From Caldilinea sp. CFX5 (GTDB lineage Bacteria > Chloroflexota > Anaerolineae > Caldilineales > Caldilineaceae), in NCBI GenBank assembly GCA_021405325.1, contig QWII01000017.1, positions 62,001-126,000 on the forward strand: a stretch of 64,000 nucleotides of DNA. The letters are read 5' to 3'. The notes beneath the pieces were generated by a model that saw only the letters and a program-made list of their open reading frames with translations, made no database searches and had not been told where the DNA came from. Shown here in pieces: positions 58,201 to 64,000 of this stretch. The position numbers and the translations under genes are program-made. The number at the start of each line of letters is the position of its first letter. Positions within the stretch are counted from its first letter, which is position 1.

Positions 58201-59322
58201 GTGTTGCCGGCCCCTGGCGCCGACCACAATGGCGATGGGGAAATCAACAGCGATGACGAGTTTATTGAACTCTACAATCCTGGCTCCCATCCGGTTTCCC
58301 TGGTCGGTTGGCAACTGAGCGATGCCGGCGGTGATGCGTCGCCCAGTCGCCGCTTTACCTTTGGGCCTGGTCGCTTTATTGGTGGGCGTTCCTTTCTGCT
58401 GTTGCGCCGCAAGGATACCCGCATCAACCTCAACAACGACAGCGATTCGATGCGGCTACTGAACGCGGCTGGTGAAGAAGTGGATTTTGTGGCCTGGGCG
58501 CCGAGTCCGCGCAAGGGGCGGTCATTGAGCCGACTACCGGATGGCGGCGCCTGGCAGGAAGGCAACGCCACCCCTGGCAGCGCCAATCAACCCGCCGACG
58601 ACAACAAAACGCAACCGGAGCCACCCGATCATCATGATGACGACGAGGAGGAAAGCACCGAGCCGCCACCCGTTCGTCTGGAGCCGACGCATGGGCAGGT
58701 CGGCGGGCCGCCGGCCTCGGTGGCGCAGTCGAAATTGGCGGGGTTGGAACAGTGGGTCGAGTTCCGTGGCGTGGTGACGGCGCCGCCGGGGCTGTACAAC
58801 GCCACCATCTACGTCGCCGATCCGGCGCCGGATTATACGAACGGCCCGCTGGCCGGCATCGGCATCAACGTCTATCTGCACAATGGCGAATTTCCACCAC
58901 TGGCCGAGGGCGATCGCGTCCTGGTGCGCGGGCTATTGCGCTCTTTCCGCGGCGAGATGGAATTACAACTCGAAACGCCGGAACAGATCTGGCGACTCGA
59001 TGGCGGCGCGCCGTTGCAACCCCTGCCGGTCACAGTGGCCGACATCGGCGAGTCGCTGGAAGGGCGCTTGGTCAGCTTTAGCGGCGTTGTCAGCGGCTGG
59101 CAAGGGGATAGTATCTTTCTCAGCGATCCCAATCGTCCCGACGCTCAAGCGGTGCGCGTTACCGTGCGCAGTAGCCTTGACTGGCGACGCCCGTATGTGA
59201 ACAAAGGCGAACGCTGGCAAGTGACCGGCATCGTCAGCCAATTCGCCCGTGAGTCACCGTGGAATGGCGGGTATCGGGTGTTGGTGCGGTATAAGGGTGA
59301 TCTGGTGAAGGTGAAGAAATAG
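55219..59322 (+). CDS. Giant secreted protein with four lamin-tail domains and an OB-fold end
   Basis: The ATG at 55219 has GGAG 8 bases upstream, giving 1367 residues. It is secreted (MQSLARFVTRALLLCCFALS, cleavage near VSAQS). Lamin-tail-type beta domains, each with an E-x-x-E-L/I-x-N and L-N/T/V-G-W core, occur at about 35-175, 323-470, 503-660 and 987-1125. A Pro/Thr linker (215-320) with many TPT repeats joins the first two. Residues about 696-830 (GLHFLAVADP, YLLALAAAQ) resemble a PHP metallohydrolase without its histidines. An acidic His-Asp-Glu linker (near 1140) precedes an OB-fold-like pair (1175-1365). It is likely surface-attached, with a binding role. The final stop abuts a 31-bp hairpin. 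Confidence 0.85.
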   Translation: MQSLARFVTRALLLCCFALSTGVFAVSAQSGVPPIRISQIYGGGGNSDATLHSDFIELFNVGPEAVNLNGWSVQYAAKEGTDWIVTPLGDVTIAGYGYLLIRQAAGEGGSDAGTALELPDVSGETSMSASAGKVALVAGTTAITGLFDGTVVDFVGYGDANEAETAPADKLTNTKAALRLNGGCVDTNDNALNFERLPPAPRNSSAPPYPCPELPVEIPIEAPTEEPTVLITPEMTATITETLTATPTETATADVPLVEQPPLSASPTVTVSGIFMVTPTDTPIIEEATPTPTATLLVVEPTLPESTPTATPLAVAPESLTPPRLLITEFLADPKAVKDEAGEWLEIYNADTVAVNLNGWTMADLDNDRHTIVQDLLIQPGQFLVLARNGDTATNGGVTTAYVYQSIALANSNDELLLFAPDGAEVDRVVWGDGAMVAVKAGASAQRTTLGTSPLWENSQDPWPGSAGDKGTPGTAYQAPIVTPTTTPPPNATPGALWPLATAPSDLQIEEVLYSGSDDEFIVLQNSGATPLDLTGWLIGDAETPEKGEGIYELPTGTFLAPGDLLVLARNGLAFRTRWGRPAHAEFERKDEQTPDLVRRRDLASGELALNDNGDEVLLFNPTGVVVDAVAFDKGGYTLLGLTGTLDAPKGEAIQRVPDARFPVVQEVRQRFLYAPPDPFTALTLPAPLPQPSPLLDDGLQVVWGSLGAQSIFSPDGAAPPHYLLALAAAQGLHFLAVADPLYVAPWQPVDNLVALPAWRWSSSDDTGAIVYNAEPQLLADQAAFLAYLNATGSIAQWQTDEPPISPGLTAISADAVSAPGSLSALYEGWFTAGAPLLPAGNAAPALPNVVATTPRYTGLAVAALNSAGVQDALATHRGWLTSRPGLWLALQAQTGDGNRRWMGATLAAENQITLHVDYGDKLGKVAGVAIWQDDKPIQQLATPLAGGRWSVTLPAMPNSFLYAVATQTDGDFAITAPIYVLPTASTEPILLNEVLPAPGADHNGDGEINSDDEFIELYNPGSHPVSLVGWQLSDAGGDASPSRRFTFGPGRFIGGRSFLLLRRKDTRINLNNDSDSMRLLNAAGEEVDFVAWAPSPRKGRSLSRLPDGGAWQEGNATPGSANQPADDNKTQPEPPDHHDDDEEESTEPPPVRLEPTHGQVGGPPASVAQSKLAGLEQWVEFRGVVTAPPGLYNATIYVADPAPDYTNGPLAGIGINVYLHNGEFPPLAEGDRVLVRGLLRSFRGEMELQLETPEQIWRLDGGAPLQPLPVTVADIGESLEGRLVSFSGVVSGWQGDSIFLSDPNRPDAQAVRVTVRSSLDWRRPYVNKGERWQVTGIVSQFARESPWNGGYRVLVRYKGDLVKVKK

Positions 59323-59323
59323 G

Positions 59324-59395
59324 AAGAGATTGAGAGATATAGAGATTGAGAGATACAGGCTACAATCTCTCAATCTCTATATCTCTCAATCTCTT
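59324..59395. terminator. 31-bp perfect hairpin shared by two convergent genes
   Basis: Arms 59324-59354 and 59365-59395 are perfectly complementary over 31 bases with a 10-base loop. The unit is GAGATTGA/GAGATATA, as at 27605-27680. One end is 2 bases from the plus-strand stop (59322) and the other touches the minus-strand stop (59395-59397), so a bidirectional terminator or mRNA 3-prime cap is the natural role. Confidence 0.88.
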
Positions 59396-60300
59396 TACAC
59401 CAACGACAACACCACCGTCAACGTTAATGCACTCGCCAGCGTCGAGAAGAGCGCCACCGTGGTGACAAAATCAGGCATGAGGCGATGTTCCAGGGCGATC
59501 AACGCGGCCAGCACGGCGACGGGCATACTGGCCTGGATGATGCCGGCGCCCCGTTCGATGCCGGTCATGCCAAAGGGGGCGGCCAGCAGCAGGGCAAAGA
59601 ACGGCCCGACCAATAGGCGCACCATGCTCGCCGCCACCACATCGCGATTCAGTTTGGGCATCCCCATGCCGGCCAGTTGTACGCCCAGCGTGATCAACAT
59701 GCTGGGAATCAGCGCCCCAGCCAGCAGACCCGCCGCCCGCGAGACAAAGAGCGGCAACGGTAGGTCAAAGTAGTTGACCAGAAAAGCTGGAATGACGGCC
59801 AGCACCGCCGGGGTCTTAAAGGCGGCAGCCGCGGCGCGAATGCCTGTGCCCTGATGCCAGGTCGCCGCCATGACGCCGACGACAAAACCGAAGAAACTCA
59901 ACACTAAAAAGTAAAAACTGGCGGCCACCAGCGCCGATTCGCCTAGCTTGAATTGCACAATCGGCAAGCCGAAGTTGCCGACATTGCCAAAGGCGGCGGC
60001 CAACACATAGGCCGAGACCATCGTCGGCGGGCAGCCCAAGAGGCGCGCCACCAGCCAGGCGACCACCACAGTCGCGCCGGTGACGACCACGATGAAGAGG
60101 GCCATACGCAGCGCCAAATCGGCCCGAATTTCAGCGGCGCTAAAGATGTTAAAGGTAAAAGCTGGGGTGACGAGATAATAGGCAAAACGGGAAAGGGTGC
60201 TGGCCTCCAACTTCAGGCGCGGGCCGGTTACATAGCCGACGAGAACCAGCACAAAGACCGGCCCTAGAATATTGATAAAGATGGAAAGCAGTTCGTTCAC
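59395..60300 (-). CDS. AEC-family transporter (auxin efflux carrier type)
   Basis: This 301-residue membrane protein has about ten helices. The signature AYVLAAAFGNVGNFGLPIVQF in the fifth helix and the early N-terminal ILGPVFVLVLVGYVTGPRLKLEASTLSRFAYYLVTPAFTFN place it in the AEC family (organic-acid or auxin-like carriers; malate permease in bacteria). The C-terminal half has IPSMLITLGVQLAG and MPVAVLAALIALEH. It is one gene, convergent with the lamin-tail gene. The substrate cannot be read. Confidence 0.92.
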   Translation of the reverse strand: MNELLSIFINILGPVFVLVLVGYVTGPRLKLEASTLSRFAYYLVTPAFTFNIFSAAEIRADLALRMALFIVVVTGATVVVAWLVARLLGCPPTMVSAYVLAAAFGNVGNFGLPIVQFKLGESALVAASFYFLVLSFFGFVVGVMAATWHQGTGIRAAAAAFKTPAVLAVIPAFLVNYFDLPLPLFVSRAAGLLAGALIPSMLITLGVQLAGMGMPKLNRDVVAASMVRLLVGPFFALLLAAPFGMTGIERGAGIIQASMPVAVLAALIALEHRLMPDFVTTVALFSTLASALTLTVVLSLV

Positions 60301-60520
60301 AGGAAATCCGTCTGATTGTGGCGTGTTACGTATTGCGTGTTGCGTGACACAAGTTGATGATGAACTAACGGGTGATTTTGTCTAATGCGAATTACGGTAG
60401 GGTTACGCATCGCAACTCAACCCAAGTTACCATTGTATCACAATGCGAGGTGCGTCGCACACGTTAGAGGAAATTTTCATAAATTTCGCTTACCGGTAAT
60501 GCTGGGCAACGCTTCATGTT
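60301..60520. other. Spacer with a heptad tract
   Basis: 60321-60350 is a GCGTGTT/ACGTATT/GCGTGTT heptad tract, a single-arm member of the 13722-13763 family, directly upstream of the AEC gene. The remaining sequence shows no gene. Confidence 0.6.
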
Positions 60521-60584
60521 CGCCTGTCGTGCTGAAAGAATCTCCTGCTGCAATGGGCAGGAGATTCTTTCAGCACGATAGGCG
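60521..60584 (-). terminator. 28-bp hairpin downstream of cphB
   Basis: Arms 60521-60548 and 60557-60584 pair over 28 bases with a single mismatch, with an 8-base loop. The element lies 48 bases beyond the minus-strand stop of the cyanophycinase gene. No T-run. Confidence 0.7.
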
Positions 60585-60631
60585 GGTTGGTTGTTATAGG
60601 CGAAAGCTGGTGGCAATATACAACTAGTCCG

Positions 60632-61466
60632 CTATTTTTTTCCTAGCGCTTCCGCCTCGACCTTGTCGGAAATGATCGGCTGGCGGTTGACCAGATCAAA
60701 GCAGTCGTCCTGGCCCAGGACGTGAAGCTGTACCCCGTGGATGGTGACAACACCTTCCGCTTTCTCTTCGGAGAGGCTGGAATAGGTGATGTGGGAACCA
60801 TCGGCCACGTAGATGGCGCCGTCGCCCAGGACAGTAAAAAATTCCCCCCGTTCCACCAAGATTGCGGTGGCTTCATCAATGCCAATTCCTACATTCCGTG
60901 GGTTTTGGGCGACGGCGCCCAACAAGCGCCCAATCCGTCCCCGTTCGGCAAAATGGGAATCGATCACTACATCGGGGATGAGGCCCAGCCCCGACGCCAT
61001 TGACAAGGCCGAAATGCGGTTGGACTCATCGCTGGGGCCGCCGATGATCATCGTCTGGGGCATGGCGGCGGCGCCGGCGGAGGTGCCGGCAATCATGCCC
61101 CCAGCTAGATAATTTTCACGCATACATTGAAAGATCGGCGAATCACCCAATTGACTGGTAATCCGCAGTTGGTCGCCGCCGGTGAAGAAAATGACCGCCG
61201 CTTCCCGACATTTGCGCCTTCTCCTCATCCATTGCATCCTCACGGGTGCGAATATCGAGGAGGTCCACCTGTTTGACGCCAAGCGCCCGGAAACGCTCAA
61301 CGTACGCTTCGGTTCCTTCCGGCGTGTAGGTGGCAGCCGTAATCACGACCAATGATCCTTTGGTGTTAATTGCCGTCTGCGCCACCGCCGCTAAAATCGC
61401 TTCCCCTCCATCGCGACGCTCGGCGCCACCGATGATCATCAACTTTCCTTTGCTCTTCTTTTGCAT
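60632..61466 (-). pseudogene. cphB: Cyanophycinase, frameshifted
   Basis: The gene starts at the ATG at 61466 (MQKKSKGKLMIIGGAERRDG, GAGGGG upstream). The first frame runs through VVITAATYTPEGTEAYVERF and IRTREDAMDEEKAQ and then loses homology. Near 61205 a second frame continues KCREAAVIFFTGGDQLRITS through the catalytic MIAGTSAGAAAM and DSHFAERGRIGRL to the stop. One single-base change restores a normal protein of about 275 residues. Cyanophycinase is the serine-type exopeptidase that cuts cyanophycin to beta-Asp-Arg dipeptides. It is encoded next to cphA. Whether the shift is real or a sequencing error cannot be told here. Confidence 0.88.
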
Positions 61467-61485
61467 CAGGCCCCTCGGCTTTCTA

Positions 61486-61524
61486 AAGGATGAAGGATGA
61501 AAGGTGACTTCATCCTTCATCCTT
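61486..61524 (-). repeat. GGATGAA heptad hairpin between cphA and cphB
   Basis: Arms 61486-61501 and 61509-61524 are perfectly complementary over 16 bases with a 7-base loop. Units are GGATGAA twice. It starts 2 bases past the cphA stop and lies 20 bases before the cphB start, within one operon. Confidence 0.85.
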
Positions 61525-61525
61525 C

Positions 61526-64000
61526 TCACCCATGCCCCGCCGCCACCCCGGTCAGCGCCGGAAAGCCGGCCTGCTCGCGATAGGGATGCTCTTCGGCAGC
61601 GGTTATTAATGGACTATTACACCCACTATCCTGCTCGAGGCACTGCGCCAGGTCATTGAGAATGGCCAACGCTTCCGGCACACTGTCACAGATGACTAAG
61701 AGACGGTCGCCCGGCTGCACCATCTGCCAGGCCCGCAAGATACCGACGCGTTGGCCGATCACCACCTCACAGGGCAAATCGGCCGGAATGTGGCGACAGA
61801 TCAACTCGGCCACCGCGTTGACGGCGCGACCGCGGCGATCGGCCGAATCATAGACCACGTAAGCATCGATGTAGGGAATGGTGGCGGTGGTGCTGGCAAT
61901 GATGTCTTCATCGCGCCGGTCGCCCGGCAGGGTGAGGGACATGACGGTATGTTTCGGTGGCAATGCCATCACGGCTTCACCCAACGCTTCCAGGGCGGCG
62001 GGGTTGTGACCGTAGTCGAGAATTACTTCGACGCCGTTCAGATCCAGTACGTTGAAGCGACCGGGCGCCGTTTGGGTGTCGGTTTCAAAGGTGGTAAGCG
62101 CACGCACGATCAGCGCCGGATTGAGACCGGCAGCCCAGGCCGCGGCGGTGGCGGCCAGCGCATTCTGCACCTGAAAGCCAATTTTGCCACTGTGGGTAAA
62201 GGGGATGCGCGCCAGTTCGACCAACTCAACGCGCCGTTCCCCTTCGGCCAGCACAATCATCCCCGCTTCGACAAAGACGCCCCAGCCTTCCTCGTCGGCC
62301 AAATGGGCGCGCAAGACATGGTTGTGCGGATTGACGCTAAAGTAGACCACCCGCGCATCGGTCGCCGCCGCCATTTCGGCCACCAGGCGATCTTCGGCAT
62401 TGAGGACAGCGGCCCCGTCGCGGCTGACGGCTTCCACCACCACCTGCTTCACCCGCGCCAGCTCATCCAGCGTTTCAATCCCATCCATGCCCAGGTGGTC
62501 AGACGCCAGGTTGGTGACGACGCCAACGGTGCATTCATCAAAGGCTAATCCTTCGCGCATAATGCCACCGCGCGCCGTCTCCACCACCGCCACTTCGACC
62601 TGCGGATGGAGCAGCACCGTGCGGGCGCTCTTGGGGCCGGAGCAATCACCCTTGATCACCAACTCTTTGTTGATGTAAATGCCGTCGGTGCAGGTCATGC
62701 CCACCACCCAGCGGGCGGTTTCGTACATGTGGGCGATCAGGCGGGTGACGGTTGTCTTGCCATTGGTCCCGGTGATGGCGATGATGGGGATGCGGGATGG
62801 ACTGTTGCCGGGGTAAAGCATCTCGACAATCGGTTTGCCGACATCGCGCGGTTGCCCAGTGGCCGGATGCAGGTGCATCCGCAAGCCTGGTGCGGCGTTA
62901 ACTTCGACAATCCCGCCATCCTGTTCACTCAAGGGACGGCTGATATCGCGACAGACCACATCGATGCCGGCCACGTCGAGCGCCAGAATCTGCGCCGCCA
63001 GTTCAGCCAGTTGGACGTTACGCGGATGCACCTCATCGGTGACATCGGTGGCTGTGCCGCCGGTGGAGAGGTTGCAGTTGTTGCGCAGCTTCACCGTCTG
63101 TCCCGGCGCCGGTCGGTCAGCCAGCGTCAAGCCTTGCTGTTGCAGGGTCAGGTTGACGGCTTCGTTGATCTCCACCCGTGTCAGGGTGCTGCCATGGCCG
63201 GGGCGGCGACGCGGATCTTGGTTGAGCAGGTTGATCAATTCGCGGATGGTGTGTTGACCGTCGCCAAAGACTTGCGCCGGGTCGCGGCGGGCGGCGGCTG
63301 CCAGTTTGCCGTTGACCACCAACAGGCGGTAATCATGCCCTTGCAAGAAGCGTTCGACCAGCGCTTCGCTGCCAAATTCGCTGGTAATGGCGTAAGCCTG
63401 ACGCACTTCCGCGGCGCTGTTGAGGTTGACGCTGACGCCCTTGCCTTGATTGCCGTCGGCTGGTTTGACCACAACGGGCAGGCCCACTTCTTGCGCCATT
63501 GCCCACGCTTCATCCGCTGAATTGACAACACCCCCCGCCGGCACCGGCACGCCGACCTGGCGCAGGATATGGTTGGTAAGCGGCTTTTCCTGGCACAAGT
63601 CCACAGCAATCGCGCTGGTGTGGGAAGTCTCTGAAGCAAGAATCCGTTTCTGATAGACGCCATAGCCCAGTTGCACCAGGCTGCTCTTGGGCTTGATGCG
63701 CAAGATGGGAATGTTGCAGGCGCGGGCGGCAGCCACAATGGCGGCTGTGCTGGGGCCAAGCCGATATTCGTCGGCCAGTTCCAACAGCCGTTCCACTTCT
63801 GCTGGTACGTCAAAGGGTTCATCATGCATGGCGGCTAGGGTGAGGCGCAGGGCCGTTTCAAAGGCGGCCTGCGCCGGTAGCTCTTCTTTATATTCAATCA
63901 CAACGGTGTAGACGCCCCGTTCGCCCGTGCCGCGCGCCCGGCCAAAGGTGACATGGAAGCCCATCAACCCTTGCAATTCCAGGGTGATGTGTTCGCAAAT
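61526..64000 (-). CDS. cphA: Cyanophycin synthetase, N-terminal end cut off by the window
   Basis: The reading frame continues to the window edge (ICEHITLELQGLMGFHVTFG at the end), so about 75-90 N-terminal residues lie outside. Visible parts, in order: the rest of the N-terminal domain, LGPSTAAIVAAA, the ATP-grasp domain (VVVKPADGNQGKGVSVNL, VCRDI, VEVNAAPGLRMHLHP) that adds aspartate, and the Mur-ligase-like domain with P-loop ITGTNGKTTVTRLI, VETARGGIMREGLAF, DHLGMDG and DYGHNPAAL that adds arginine. It polymerises multi-L-arginyl-poly-L-aspartate, a nitrogen store. The downstream cphB forms a turnover pair. Confidence 0.95.
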   Translation of the reverse strand: MCEHITLELQGLMGFHVTFGRARGTGERGVYTVVIEYKEELPAQAAFETALRLTLAAMHDEPFDVPAEVERLLELADEYRLGPSTAAIVAAARACNIPILRIKPKSSLVQLGYGVYQKRILASETSHTSAIAVDLCQEKPLTNHILRQVGVPVPAGGVVNSADEAWAMAQEVGLPVVVKPADGNQGKGVSVNLNSAAEVRQAYAITSEFGSEALVERFLQGHDYRLLVVNGKLAAAARRDPAQVFGDGQHTIRELINLLNQDPRRRPGHGSTLTRVEINEAVNLTLQQQGLTLADRPAPGQTVKLRNNCNLSTGGTATDVTDEVHPRNVQLAELAAQILALDVAGIDVVCRDISRPLSEQDGGIVEVNAAPGLRMHLHPATGQPRDVGKPIVEMLYPGNSPSRIPIIAITGTNGKTTVTRLIAHMYETARWVVGMTCTDGIYINKELVIKGDCSGPKSARTVLLHPQVEVAVVETARGGIMREGLAFDECTVGVVTNLASDHLGMDGIETLDELARVKQVVVEAVSRDGAAVLNAEDRLVAEMAAATDARVVYFSVNPHNHVLRAHLADEEGWGVFVEAGMIVLAEGERRVELVELARIPFTHSGKIGFQVQNALAATAAAWAAGLNPALIVRALTTFETDTQTAPGRFNVLDLNGVEVILDYGHNPAALEALGEAVMALPPKHTVMSLTLPGDRRDEDIIASTTATIPYIDAYVVYDSADRRGRAVNAVAELICRHIPADLPCEVVIGQRVGILRAWQMVQPGDRLLVICDSVPEALAILNDLAQCLEQDSGCNSPLITAAEEHPYREQAGFPALTGVAAGHG

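Overview
The window is GC-rich bacterial chromosome from an uncultured-type Chloroflexota, most like Caldilineae or Anaerolineae. This placement is inferred from protein style, not from a marker gene. The clues are family-1 and family-5 ABC operons with very long lipoproteins, a PdtaS/PdtaR pair, lamin-tail and LysM/PA14 surface proteins, cyanophycin genes, an ArnT/YfhO glycosylation block, and many short intergenic heptad/octad palindromes. One tRNA-Pro(GGG) is present. I see no rRNA, CRISPR array, integrase or intact transposase.

Layout. 1-690 is gene debris. 692-8801, all on the minus strand, is a respiratory-type reductive dehalogenase locus: a sensor kinase and a NarL-type regulator, then a Tat-exported RdhA-like protein, an RdhB-like anchor, an RdhC/NosR-like flavoprotein, a small membrane protein, an ApbE flavin transferase and a TPR protein. 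8992-14747 holds a sugar-acid dehydratase, a LysM/PA14 surface protein, a beta-CASP nuclease and a membrane protein. 14795-24298 holds adenine deaminase, a putative restriction-modification pair (PD-(D/E)XK protein plus Zn-ribbon DNA methyltransferase), an aminotransferase, an RluA enzyme, an ADP-ribosylglycohydrolase and a DUF3754 protein. 24393-28469 mixes a methyltransferase, broken DUF4143 and DUF3800 genes, a nitroreductase and a PhyH oxygenase. 28607-31241 holds the tRNA and pdtaS/pdtaR. 31263-36560 is a cell-surface glycosylation block (GT2, GT39-like, YfhO).

36561-42800 is a carbohydrate ABC importer with a large DUF5695-like protein, probably one scavenging unit. 44395-51734 is a family-5 (peptide/oligosaccharide) ABC importer whose binding protein has its lobes in permuted order. 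52080-55147 holds an ATPase-nuclease fusion followed by degraded fragments. 55219-59322 is a giant secreted lamin-tail protein, followed by an AEC carrier. 60632-64000 is a cyanophycin turnover pair in which cphB is frameshifted and cphA runs off the window.

Two features stand out. The first is the complete rdhA-rdhB-rdhC-apbE cassette with its own two-component system, whose kinase carries a four-cysteine GAF domain. The second is a genome-wide style of intergenic element: imperfect 7- or 8-nt tandem repeats folded back as long hairpins (up to 31 bp perfect). Each locus uses its own unit sequence. They abut stop codons, sit between the binding-protein and permease genes of both ABC operons, and in places enter coding sequence. 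All starts given here were chosen by eye from ribosome-binding sites and family starts. No database search was run.
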